Source: UPXZ01 sp964634605 (GTDB lineage Bacteria > Bacteroidota > Bacteroidia > Bacteroidales > Paludibacteraceae). From it: a stretch of DNA of 46,098 nt. The translations under genes were made by a program, and so were the position numbers. The stretch spans positions 1-46,098 of the forward strand of contig CAZWLJ010000024.1 in NCBI GenBank assembly GCA_964634605.1, in the 5' to 3' direction. Positions within the stretch are counted from its first letter, which is position 1. Each line of letters opens with the position of its first letter. Of the stretch, positions 15,699 through 24,141 are shown piece after piece. A model generated the notes under the pieces. The model was not told where the DNA came from, ran no database searches, and was given only the letters and a program-made list of their open reading frames with translations.

Positions 15699-17141
15699 AT
15701 GAGAGAATTACAGCCACAAAGCGTTTGGAATCACTTTTACGAAATCACACAGATTCCGCGTCCATCAAAAAAAGAAGATAAAATCAGACTTTACCTGCAG
15801 GAATTCGGTAAAAAACACCAGCTGACCACCAAAACGGATGAAGCTGGTAATGTGTTGATTACCAAACCATCCACTCCGGGGTACGAAAGTAGTAAAACGA
15901 TTATACTGCAGTCGCACATGGATATGGTTTGCGAGAAGAACAGCAACGTGGAGCATGATTTCGAAAATGATCCGATACAGACCGAAATTGACGGTGAATG
16001 GATTCGGGCAAAAGGCACCACGCTGGGGGCTGACAACGGCATTGGTATGTCACTCATGCTTGCTGTACTTGCTGCGGATAATATTCAGCATCCGGCACTT
16101 GAATGTCTCTTCACAACTGATGAAGAAACCGGTCTGACCGGTGCTTTCGCGCTGGGTACCGATATGCTGTCGGGTGATGTGCTTATCAATCTCGATTCGG
16201 AAGATGATGGTGAAATATTTGTCGGGTGTGCGGGCGGAATCGACACCACAGCTACACTTAACTACGAAACCAAAAAAACGCCCAAGGGCTATTTTGCTTT
16301 TTCGGTGGCTGTGTCAGGGCTTCTGGGAGGACACTCCGGAGATGATATAGACAAAAACCGCGCAAATGCTAATAAAATTCTGAACCGGATCCTGTGGAAT
16401 ATTCACAACGAAATGGACCTGCGAATAGTTAAAATCGACGGTGGAAATCTCCGCAACGCCATACCTCGGGAAGCATCGGCCACTGCTTGTGTGCCTTACA
16501 CAGAGAAGGAAAATGTACGTGTAATATTCAACCGGGTAGTTTCTGATATCGAGGACGAAAATCTGGCTGTTGAAACCAGAATGCGCATCGAACTTCATTC
16601 CGAAGATTTACCGAAGGAAACACTCAGCAAGAAAAGTACAAGAAAACTGCTGAATGCACTCTATGCTTGTCCGCATGGCATTAAAAAAATGAGCACGGAT
16701 ATGCCCGGACTGGTCGAAACATCAACCAATCTTGCCTCGGTAAAAATGAAAAACGATGACCGGATAGTCATCACTACCAGCCAGCGGAGCTCAGTGGAAT
16801 CGGCCAAGTACGACCTGGCACACCAGGTGGAATCGGTTCTGAAACTTGCCGGTTGCAAGGTAACCCACGGCGATGGTTATCCCGGATGGAAGCCAAATCT
16901 GAATTCAGGGATCCTTAAGACAGCCGAAAACAGCTATAAAAAACTTTACAATACAAATCCAAAGGTTAAGGCAATTCATGCCGGTCTCGAATGTGGACTT
17001 TTCCTGAAAAAATATCCGCACCTGGATATGATTTCTATAGGTCCAACCATGCGCGGCGTGCATTCACCCGACGAACGACTGCATATACCTGCTGTAGAAA
17101 AAGCATGGAACTGGCTGGTGGATATTCTGGGGACGAAATAA
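15699..17141 (+). CDS. pepD: Cytosol non-specific dipeptidase (aminoacyl-histidine dipeptidase)
   Basis: PepD is a zinc M20-family peptidase that splits a broad range of dipeptides in the cytoplasm. The 480-residue length is usual. Metal and catalytic motifs are in place: SHMDMVCEK (His73, Asp75), GADNGIG (Asp112), TTDEETG (Glu142, Glu143) and NLDSED (Asp166). The insert dimerisation domain lies around 200-390, and the last metal ligand is near the C terminus in KAIHAGLECG. The ATG at 15699 has no Shine-Dalgarno site, as is common in this phylum. It precedes the HD-domain gene by 105 bases on the same strand; a shared transcript is possible. Confidence 0.95.
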   Translation: MRELQPQSVWNHFYEITQIPRPSKKEDKIRLYLQEFGKKHQLTTKTDEAGNVLITKPSTPGYESSKTIILQSHMDMVCEKNSNVEHDFENDPIQTEIDGEWIRAKGTTLGADNGIGMSLMLAVLAADNIQHPALECLFTTDEETGLTGAFALGTDMLSGDVLINLDSEDDGEIFVGCAGGIDTTATLNYETKKTPKGYFAFSVAVSGLLGGHSGDDIDKNRANANKILNRILWNIHNEMDLRIVKIDGGNLRNAIPREASATACVPYTEKENVRVIFNRVVSDIEDENLAVETRMRIELHSEDLPKETLSKKSTRKLLNALYACPHGIKKMSTDMPGLVETSTNLASVKMKNDDRIVITTSQRSSVESAKYDLAHQVESVLKLAGCKVTHGDGYPGWKPNLNSGILKTAENSYKKLYNTNPKVKAIHAGLECGLFLKKYPHLDMISIGPTMRGVHSPDERLHIPAVEKAWNWLVDILGTK

Positions 17142-17246
17142 ACAGTAGCTGCCCGGGTTGCACTGAGTAAGCCGGCAGTTTTCTTATTCCTATTAACACT
17201 TATTTTACGAATACCTCAGTCTGGCAGGAGGTGAAGAGAAACTTAC

Positions 17247-18470
17247 ATGAAGCGAAAAATTATAAATGATCCGGTGTTCGGATTTATCAACATCCCGAAC
17301 GATTTCCTGTATGATATAATTCAGCACTGCTATTTTCAGCGATTGAACCGTATCAAGCAGCTCGGACTCTCGTCATTCGTATATCCCGGCGCTCAACATA
17401 CACGAATGCTTCATTCGCTCGGAGCCATGCACCTGATGGGTGAAGCCATAGCCCAACTCCGTATTGCCGGGCAGCCGGTAAACGAAGCTGAAGAAGACGC
17501 CGCAAGAGCCTGTATGCTGCTTCACGATATAGGCCACGGACCTTTCTCGCATACACTCGAAAACAGTATCGTAAAAGGAATCTCGCACGAAGAGATTTCG
17601 CTGCTGATGATGCAGCGCATCAACGATGATACCGACAACAGACTCGAACTGGCCATGCAGATATTTACCAACAGGTATCCGAAACATTTTCTGCATCAGT
17701 TGGTTGCCAGCCAGCTGGATATGGACAGGCTCGATTATCTGAGCCGCGATAGTTTCTTTTGCGGTGTGAGTGAAGGTATTATCGGGGCGTCACGCATCAT
17801 CAAGATGCTCAATCTGCACAACGATAAACTCGTTGTGGAAGCCAAAGGAATATATTCCATCGAGAAATTTCTGGTTGCACGCCGCCTGATGTACTGGCAG
17901 GTATATCTTCATAAAACTTCGGTGGCAGCTGAGAAAATGCTTATTAACATACTCAAAAGGGCCAAAGAAATAGCCTCACAGGGCGCTGAACTTTTCGGAT
18001 CGCCCTCGCTGAAGTATTTCCTGTACAACAACATCACCCGGGACGACTTCATGCATTCGGCCGAAACGCTGGATCATTTTGCCATGCTCGATGATGCCGA
18101 CGTGCTTTGTGCTATTAAAGTATGGAGCGAACTTTCTGATGATCTGGTACTTGCTGAACTTTGCCGACGGTTTGCCAACAGAAAACTTTTCAAGGTTGAA
18201 AATCTGGCTTCAAGCGAACAGGGCGATGAACTGCGTGAAAAATATCTGAAAAAATATCAGGAACATTTCGGAATTTCAGCATACGAGGCTGCCTATTTTA
18301 TCGGCGAAGAGGTCGTTTCTACGGATACATACAGTCCCGAAGATGAAAGTATCGGTATTCTTTACAAAGACGGAACGATTAAAGATATTGCCGATGCATC
18401 CGATATGCTGAATATACAGGTGCTGACTAAAACAGTAGAAAAACATTTCCTGTGCTACTGTAAGATATAA
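17247..18470 (+). CDS. HD-domain phosphohydrolase (dGTPase/SAMHD1-like)
   Basis: The 407-residue protein has a full HD domain in its first 170 residues: HTRMLHSLG (His56), LLHDIGHGPFSHTLE (His93, Asp94) and LVASQLDMDRLDYL (Asp near 158). These are the four metal ligands of HD phosphohydrolases, and the SQLDxDRxDYL stretch is typical of the YdhJ/SAMHD1-like branch that hydrolyses nucleotides. The rest is helical. In Bacteroidota this gene commonly stands directly before lpxD, as here (74-base gap). A role linked to lipid A is not known, so the link may be only of position. The exact substrate is not predictable. Confidence 0.85.
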   Translation: MKRKIINDPVFGFINIPNDFLYDIIQHCYFQRLNRIKQLGLSSFVYPGAQHTRMLHSLGAMHLMGEAIAQLRIAGQPVNEAEEDAARACMLLHDIGHGPFSHTLENSIVKGISHEEISLLMMQRINDDTDNRLELAMQIFTNRYPKHFLHQLVASQLDMDRLDYLSRDSFFCGVSEGIIGASRIIKMLNLHNDKLVVEAKGIYSIEKFLVARRLMYWQVYLHKTSVAAEKMLINILKRAKEIASQGAELFGSPSLKYFLYNNITRDDFMHSAETLDHFAMLDDADVLCAIKVWSELSDDLVLAELCRRFANRKLFKVENLASSEQGDELREKYLKKYQEHFGISAYEAAYFIGEEVVSTDTYSPEDESIGILYKDGTIKDIADASDMLNIQVLTKTVEKHFLCYCKI

Positions 18471-18515
18471 TTGGCATTTATCAGCGTCAACGTATAATTA
18501 TTGAAAATAGTTTTG

Positions 18516-18523
18516 TAATTTTG
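18516..18523 (+). promoter_or_regulatory. -7 box of lpxD
   Basis: TAATTTTG lies 21 bases before the lpxD ATG and matches TAnnTTTG. No convincing -33 element was found. It suggests that the lipid A genes have their own promoter apart from the HD gene. Confidence 0.5.
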
Positions 18524-18544
18524 CACTCAAATTTTTAAAAAGAT

Positions 18545-19585
18545 ATGGAGTACACCGCTCAACAGATAGCAGAATTCCTTCACGGTGAAATAATCGGCAA
18601 TCCATCCGTAAAAGTTCAGAGCTTCTCTAAAATAGAAGAAGGTGAAAACGGAACACTCAGTTTTTTGTCAAATCCCAAATACAGCCAGTATATTTACGAT
18701 AGCAAAGCAAGTATTATTCTGGTAAACCGTGATTTTCAACCCGAAAGAGACGTTAATGCCACTTTGATTAAAGTGGATAATGCTTATGAATCGCTGGCAG
18801 TGCTGCTGGCGTCCATCGAACAGTTGAAGCCAAAGAAAAACGGTGTTTCAGCTCTGGCACATATTTCACCTTCGGCAATTATCGGGATCAACGTTTATAT
18901 TGCTCCTTTTGTATTTGTGGGCGAAGGAGCCGTTATCGGTAATTACGCTTCCATAGATGCTTCGTGCTACATTGGTGAGAATGTGAAAATTGGCGAAAGC
19001 ACTCAGTTGCATGCCGGAGTAAGGGTGGAGAAGGAATGTATTATCGGAAAAAACTGTATTCTTCAGGCAGGAGCTATCGTAGGATCGGATGGATTCGGTT
19101 TTGCACCTGCAAGTGATGGTTCGTACCGAAAAATCCCTCAGGTGGGCAATGTGGTGATTGAAGATGATGTGGAGGTGGGAGCAAATACGACCATCGACCG
19201 TGCAACACTCGGAAGTACCATTATACGCAGGGGAGTGAAACTGGATAATCTTGTGCAGATAGCTCACAATGTGGAAATCGGAGAAAATACAGCCGTGGCA
19301 GCTCAGTCGGGTATAGCAGGCTCATCTAAAATCGGAAAACAATGTGTCCTGGCAGGGCAGGTGGGTATATCCGGACATATCGAAATAGCCGACGGATGTG
19401 TTTTCGGTGCTCAAACCGGAGTACCCAACAACGTGAAAGAACCCAACAGCATTATGCAGGGATACCCTGCCGTACCGGTCGGTACTTTCCGCAGGGCTTC
19501 AGTAGTATATAAAAATCTGCCTGATTTACAACGTACCGTTTTCGAACTTCAAAAACAAATTGATGAACTGAAGAAAAAGATGTAA
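18545..19585 (+). CDS. lpxD: UDP-3-O-acylglucosamine N-acyltransferase, LpxD
   Basis: LpxD adds the second acyl chain in lipid A synthesis, using 3-hydroxyacyl-ACP. The 346 residues start with the UDP-binding domain (MEYTAQQIAEFLHGEIIGN). Left-handed beta-helix repeats run from about 100 to 300 (for example IGENVKIGE, IGKNCILQAGAIVGSDGFGFA). A helical C-terminal tail (LQRTVFELQKQIDELKKKM) builds the trimer. The probable catalytic His is in VQIAHNVEIGEN near 240. It is the first of three lipid A genes and is followed after 233 bases by lpxC/fabZ. Confidence 0.96.
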   Translation: MEYTAQQIAEFLHGEIIGNPSVKVQSFSKIEEGENGTLSFLSNPKYSQYIYDSKASIILVNRDFQPERDVNATLIKVDNAYESLAVLLASIEQLKPKKNGVSALAHISPSAIIGINVYIAPFVFVGEGAVIGNYASIDASCYIGENVKIGESTQLHAGVRVEKECIIGKNCILQAGAIVGSDGFGFAPASDGSYRKIPQVGNVVIEDDVEVGANTTIDRATLGSTIIRRGVKLDNLVQIAHNVEIGENTAVAAQSGIAGSSKIGKQCVLAGQVGISGHIEIADGCVFGAQTGVPNNVKEPNSIMQGYPAVPVGTFRRASVVYKNLPDLQRTVFELQKQIDELKKKM

Positions 19586-19769
19586 TTTTATAAAAAGAGA
19601 TGACCGGTAACGGAAATCCAACATGAAGGAAAAAACTTCTCCTTTCAAAAAAAAGCAGAAGCTGTAATTTGAATAAATAATGCCTGAGATGATTCTCCAA
19701 AGCATTTAATTCAATATGCCTTCGGCCTCGTTTACAGAAAAACAAACCAAAAAATATGATAACTTAAAG

Positions 19770-19801
19770 AGCTTAAGCACCCCGGCAGGAGTGCTTAAGC
19801 T
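19770..19801 (+). promoter_or_regulatory. Perfect inverted repeat before lpxC/fabZ
   Basis: Arms of 11 bases (19770-19780 and 19791-19801) pair perfectly around a 10-base loop. Each arm holds the self-complementary core GCTTAAGC. The hairpin ends 17 bases before the lpxC ATG, and only three T follow it, so it is not a classic terminator. It could be an attenuator, an mRNA stability element or a protein site in the 233-base lpxD-lpxC gap. Confidence 0.5.
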
Positions 19802-19818
19802 TTCAAATTTCAAAAAAT

Positions 19819-21204
19819 ATGGCAACACAACGAACAATCAGATCAGCTTTCGGTATGAAAGGAAAAGGACTTCATACCGGTGTGGATATAAATATCACTT
19901 TTCAGCCTGCTCCGGTCAATCACGGTATCAGAATCAAAAGAACCGATTTGCCCGGACAGCCTGATATACCTGCCCTGGCCGATTATGTGGTATCGACTAA
20001 CCGGGGAACCATTCTGAAACGGGGCGATATGCAGGTTAGTACTATCGAACACGCGATGGCTGCTCTCTTTGTATGGCAAATTGATAACTGCCTGATAGAA
20101 GTGGATGCTCCTGAATTCCCTATTCTTGACGGAAGTGCAAGCTATTTTTACGATGCAATAGAAAATGCCGGTTTCGAAGAACAAACCAAAGCCGAAAAAG
20201 ACATTTACATCGTAAAGAAAAGGATTGATTACCAGGATGCCGACACCGGTGCTAAAATCGTAATATTACCCGACGATCATTTCAGTGTGGATGTTTACGT
20301 GGATTATAATTCACCCGTTTTACCTGCTCAGTTTGCATCGCTCGACGATTTGTCTGATTTTGGAAAAGAAATAGCCGATTGCCGCACATTTGTTTTTGTA
20401 AGAGAGATAGAACCCCTGCTCAAACAAAACCTCATCAAAGGTGGCGATCTGGAGAATGCTATCGTAATTTACGATAAGGAAATGCCTCAGGATGAACTTG
20501 ATAAGCTGGCTGACCTGATGAATCAGCCCCGGGTGGAGGTTGATAAGCTGGGCATTATCAGTGGTGATCTGAAATATAAAAACGAACCTGCCCGTCATAA
20601 ACTTCTCGATATAATCGGCGACCTGGCATTGGTCGGCAAACAGATACAAGGAAAAATAATAGCCAGATATCCCGGTCATAAGGTGAATACTGAGGTGGCT
20701 AAAATAATCCGCAGGGAAATAAAAGGACAGGAAGTACAGGCACCCCTCTACGATGATACGATTCCGCCGTTGCTCGATTCGAATGCCATCCGTAAAATGC
20801 TGCCGCATCGCTGGCCGTTTCTCATGGTGGATAAAATTCTCGAAATCCGCGAGCGCTCTATTGTGGGAGTGAAAAACGTAACATCGAATGAAACCGTTTT
20901 CATGGGGCACTTCCCCGACGAACCGGTCATGCCCGGCGTGCTGCTCATTGAAGCCATGGCTCAAACCGGAGGACTTCTCGTGCTCAGCCAGCTCCAGGAT
21001 CCGGAACTGTATTCCACTTATTTCATGAAAATTGACAACGTGAAATTCCGCCAAAAAGTAGTGCCGGGCGATACTGTTGTATTCCACGTATCGCTTATGG
21101 ACGAAATCCGCCGGGGAATAGCCACCATGAAAGGTTATGCCTTTGTGGGAGGTGAAATTACTACCGAGGCTGAATTTATGGCCCAGGTAGTGAAAAATAA
21201 ATAG
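19819..21204 (+). CDS. lpxC: Bifunctional LpxC deacetylase / FabZ dehydratase
   Basis: One 461-residue chain joins two enzymes. Residues 1-300 are LpxC, the zinc deacetylase that commits UDP-acyl-GlcNAc to lipid A. Zinc ligands are His78 (STIEHAMAAL) and, near 260-264, the HKLLDIIGD pair, with the catalytic His in YPGHKVN near 287. Residues about 318-461 are FabZ, the 3-hydroxyacyl-ACP dehydratase, with LPHRWPFLMVD, GHFPDEPVMPG and the catalytic Glu in LLIEAMAQ. The fusion is the usual form in Bacteroidota and places enzymes that compete for 3-hydroxyacyl-ACP in one protein. It is followed by lpxA after 103 bases. No frameshift or loss of active-site residues was seen. Confidence 0.97.
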   Translation: MATQRTIRSAFGMKGKGLHTGVDINITFQPAPVNHGIRIKRTDLPGQPDIPALADYVVSTNRGTILKRGDMQVSTIEHAMAALFVWQIDNCLIEVDAPEFPILDGSASYFYDAIENAGFEEQTKAEKDIYIVKKRIDYQDADTGAKIVILPDDHFSVDVYVDYNSPVLPAQFASLDDLSDFGKEIADCRTFVFVREIEPLLKQNLIKGGDLENAIVIYDKEMPQDELDKLADLMNQPRVEVDKLGIISGDLKYKNEPARHKLLDIIGDLALVGKQIQGKIIARYPGHKVNTEVAKIIRREIKGQEVQAPLYDDTIPPLLDSNAIRKMLPHRWPFLMVDKILEIRERSIVGVKNVTSNETVFMGHFPDEPVMPGVLLIEAMAQTGGLLVLSQLQDPELYSTYFMKIDNVKFRQKVVPGDTVVFHVSLMDEIRRGIATMKGYAFVGGEITTEAEFMAQVVKNK

Positions 21205-21307
21205 ATTTTTCAAACAACAATAATAATAAAAAATAAACACTGAGGCTTAATCGGAGTACAAAAAAAATACTGTACTTTTTCCGGAAGCCTGAATATTTTA
21301 CAGATTT

Positions 21308-22087
21308 ATGAAACAACCACTTGCATACATTCATCCCGATGCCAGGATAGCCCGTTCGGTGGTAATCGAACCTTTCGTTACGATAGATAAAAACGTGGAA
21401 ATAGATGAAGGAACCACTATCGGATCCAATGTAACCATACTGGAAGGCGTGAGAATAGGCAAAAACTGCCGGATTTTCCCGGGAGCAGTCATTGGAGGAA
21501 TACCACAGGATTTGAAATACAATGGTGAAGAAAGCCTGGTCATTATTGGAGATAACACCACCATTCGCGAATTTGTAACTGTAAACAGAGGCACGGTTTC
21601 GAAAGGAAAAACAGTTGTTGGAGATAATTGCCTGCTCATGGCCTATTGTCATGTGGCACATGATTGTGTGGTCGGAAATAACGTTATCATGGGTAATGTC
21701 ACCCAGCTTGCAGGCGAAGTGGAAGTTTCCGATTTTGCAATTCTGGGCGGAGGCACACTCGTTCATCAGTTTACCCGTATAGGTGCTCATGCAATGATTC
21801 AGGGAGGTTCCAGGGTCACAAAGGATGTTCCGCCGTATGTTACTGCCGGTCGCGATCCTCTTTCCTACGCAGGCGTCAATTCCATCGGACTTCGCCGCCG
21901 CGGATTTACCAACGAGCAAATTCGTGAAATACAGGATGTATACCGGTATATGTATCAATACAAAATGAACACCTCGCACGCGGTGGAACGTATCCAGGCA
22001 GAACTGCCCGCAACCAGGGAAAGGGACGAAATTATCATGTTCGTCAAAGACTCACCGAGAGGAATAATTAAGGGGTATTTTGAATAA
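21308..22087 (+). CDS. lpxA: Acyl-ACP:UDP-N-acetylglucosamine O-acyltransferase, LpxA
   Basis: LpxA performs the first, reversible step of lipid A synthesis. The 259-residue protein has left-handed beta-helix repeats through about residue 190 and a helical C-terminal domain beginning near LRRRGFTNEQIREIQ. The catalytic His corresponds to His118 in YCHVAHDC, equivalent to His125 of E. coli LpxA. GGIPQDLKY and GGGTLVHQFTRIG are also typical. The order lpxD-lpxC/fabZ-lpxA is conserved in Bacteroidota, so co-expression is likely. Confidence 0.96.
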   Translation: MKQPLAYIHPDARIARSVVIEPFVTIDKNVEIDEGTTIGSNVTILEGVRIGKNCRIFPGAVIGGIPQDLKYNGEESLVIIGDNTTIREFVTVNRGTVSKGKTVVGDNCLLMAYCHVAHDCVVGNNVIMGNVTQLAGEVEVSDFAILGGGTLVHQFTRIGAHAMIQGGSRVTKDVPPYVTAGRDPLSYAGVNSIGLRRRGFTNEQIREIQDVYRYMYQYKMNTSHAVERIQAELPATRERDEIIMFVKDSPRGIIKGYFE

Positions 22088-22188
22088 TGCACCTGCAGAC
22101 CCTGTGAAAGGATAATTCACAGTATTTACACAGTTAAAAAATAAACGAATTTCAAAATATCTCCTCTCTGGGGAGAGTCAAAGAGCGT

Positions 22189-23859
22189 ATGGAAAATAAA
22201 AATCTCAATTTTATCGAACAAATTGTTGAAGATGACCTTGCTGAAGGCAAAAATGACGGACGAATTCAAACCCGGTTTCCGCCGGAGCCCAACGGTTATC
22301 TCCACATTGGACACGCCAAAGCCGTTTGCATCGACTTCGGTATAGCTCAAAAATACAACGGCAGGTGCAATCTGCGCTTTGATGATACCAACCCGGTGAA
22401 AGAGGATGTGGAATACGTGGATTCTATCATGGAAGACATAAAATGGCTGGGTTATAGGTGGGATAATGTGTATTATGCATCCGATTATTTCAGCCAGTTG
22501 TGGGAACTGGCCGTCAGATTCATCAAAGAAGGAAAAGCTTATGTTGACGAACAGACATCCGAAGTCATTGCTCAGCAAAAAGGGACTCCCACGGTTCCCG
22601 GAACAGAAAGCCCTTACCGCAACCGACCGGTGGAAGAAAACCTCGATTTGTTCATTAAAATGTCAGAAGGCAAGATTCCGGATGGCAAAATGGTGCTCAG
22701 GGCACGTATTGATATGGCTTCACCCAACATGCACTTTCGCGATCCGATCATCTACCGTATTATAACCACTCATCCGCATCACCGAACAGGATACGACTGG
22801 AAAGTATATCCGATGTACGATTTTGCTCACGGGCAATCCGATTATTTCGAAGGAGTAACCCATTCTATCTGTACGCTCGAGTTTGTCGTTCATCGTCCGC
22901 TCTACGACTGGTTTATCGACCAGTTTAAGGAGACGGAATACCGTCCGAAACAAATTGAATTCAACCGGCTCAACATCACGTACACCGTGATGAGCAAACG
23001 CAAAATGCTCCAGCTGGTACAGGAAGGACTCGTTTCGGGCTGGGATGATCCACGGATGCCTACACTCTGCGGACTCCGCCGGAGAGGGTACTCACCCGAA
23101 AGCATTCACAATTTTATCGACAAAATAGGTTACACCAAAGTAGAGGGAATTATCGACCTCGGACTGCTCGAACATGCCGTGAGAGAAGAGCTCAACAAGA
23201 CTTCCACCCGGGTAAGTGCCGTAATCAATCCCGTGAAACTGATCATTACCAACTATCCCGAAGAGAAGGTTGAAATGATGGAAGCATTGAATAATCCGGA
23301 AGACGAGCATTCCGGTACTCACCCGATTGCATTCACACGCGAACTCTGGATGGAACGGGAAGATTTTATGGAAGATGCTCCCAAGAAGTTTTTCCGCATG
23401 ACACCCGGTCAGGAAGTCAGACTCAAATCGGCTTATATCGTTAAATGTACTGGATGCAAAAAGGACGAAGCAGGTAACATTACCGAAATATATGCCGAAT
23501 ACGACCCGCTGACCAAAAGCGGAATGCCCGATGCTAACCGCAAAGTGAAAGGAACACTTCACTGGCTGTCGGCTGAGCACAGCTTACCGGCAGAGGTACG
23601 CCTGTATGACCGGCTTTTCAGCGTTGAGAATCCATCGGCTGACGAGCGCGATTTCCGTGAACTGATTAATCCGGACTCACTGGAAGTAAGAACCAACTGC
23701 TATGTGGAGGAATACCTGAAAGATGCACAGCCACTGGATCGCTTCCAGTTTCAGCGTATAGGCTATTTCAATGTAGATGCAGACAGTACACCCGAAAAAC
23801 TGGTATTCAATCGTACTGTGTCCCTGAAAGACAGCTGGGCTAAAGAACAGAACAAGTAA
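22189..23859 (+). CDS. glnS: Glutamine-tRNA ligase
   Basis: GlnS charges tRNA-Gln. The 556-residue class I synthetase has the HIGH motif in PPEPNGYLHIGHAKA (residues 39-42) and a KMSKS-type loop (VMSKRKML near 268-275). The acceptor-binding region contains LRFDDTNP and YPMYDFAHGQSD. The C-terminal anticodon-binding barrel includes the PDSLEVRTNCYVE and FQFQRIGYFN motifs. No YqeY extension is present. The 101-base gap after lpxA has two small hairpins (22102-22122 and 22164-22177), the second ending 11 bases before the ATG. A terminator follows the gene. Confidence 0.97.
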   Translation: MENKNLNFIEQIVEDDLAEGKNDGRIQTRFPPEPNGYLHIGHAKAVCIDFGIAQKYNGRCNLRFDDTNPVKEDVEYVDSIMEDIKWLGYRWDNVYYASDYFSQLWELAVRFIKEGKAYVDEQTSEVIAQQKGTPTVPGTESPYRNRPVEENLDLFIKMSEGKIPDGKMVLRARIDMASPNMHFRDPIIYRIITTHPHHRTGYDWKVYPMYDFAHGQSDYFEGVTHSICTLEFVVHRPLYDWFIDQFKETEYRPKQIEFNRLNITYTVMSKRKMLQLVQEGLVSGWDDPRMPTLCGLRRRGYSPESIHNFIDKIGYTKVEGIIDLGLLEHAVREELNKTSTRVSAVINPVKLIITNYPEEKVEMMEALNNPEDEHSGTHPIAFTRELWMEREDFMEDAPKKFFRMTPGQEVRLKSAYIVKCTGCKKDEAGNITEIYAEYDPLTKSGMPDANRKVKGTLHWLSAEHSLPAEVRLYDRLFSVENPSADERDFRELINPDSLEVRTNCYVEEYLKDAQPLDRFQFQRIGYFNVDADSTPEKLVFNRTVSLKDSWAKEQNK

Positions 23860-23945
23860 TAATTGCAGCGACTGATAAGACTGTAATTATACTAAAATAA
23901 TTATATCCTGGCAGAACCGGGAAACGCTGAAAAAATCAACTGTCA

Positions 23946-23989
23946 CGGCGGTTAAATGGAGCAATACATTTAACCGCCGATTGTTTTTA
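23946..23989 (+). terminator. Terminator after glnS
   Basis: A perfect 13-bp stem (23946-23958 with 23967-23979) has an 8-base loop and is followed by ATTGTTTTTA. It closes the lpx-glnS transcript. Confidence 0.88.
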
Positions 23990-24009
23990 ATTATTCCCTT
24001 TTTTATTTG

Positions 24010-24017
24010 TAACTTTG
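24010..24017 (+). promoter_or_regulatory. -7 box of the helicase gene
   Basis: TAACTTTG matches the TAnnTTTG consensus, placing the transcription start near 24024. No clear -33 element was seen. Both the ATG at 24049 and that at 24142 would be inside the transcript. Confidence 0.5.
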
Positions 24018-24141
24018 TTTATCCCATTTTTTACCAATAATTCATTATTTGTATGCTAACTGTGATCCCGGTCTACTTCAATCTTTCAATAGCCCGCATG
24101 TTTCATATCCCGGAGATATCACGAATTTTATCCTGACAACT

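Noticed and set aside
20320..21240. A 306-codon open frame on the minus strand across lpxC/fabZ
   Set aside because: It is antisense to a well-supported gene with all active-site motifs, and its translation shows no family features.
21176..21979. A 267-codon open frame on the minus strand across lpxA
   Set aside because: It mirrors the codons of the beta-helix repeats of lpxA and has no recognisable domain.
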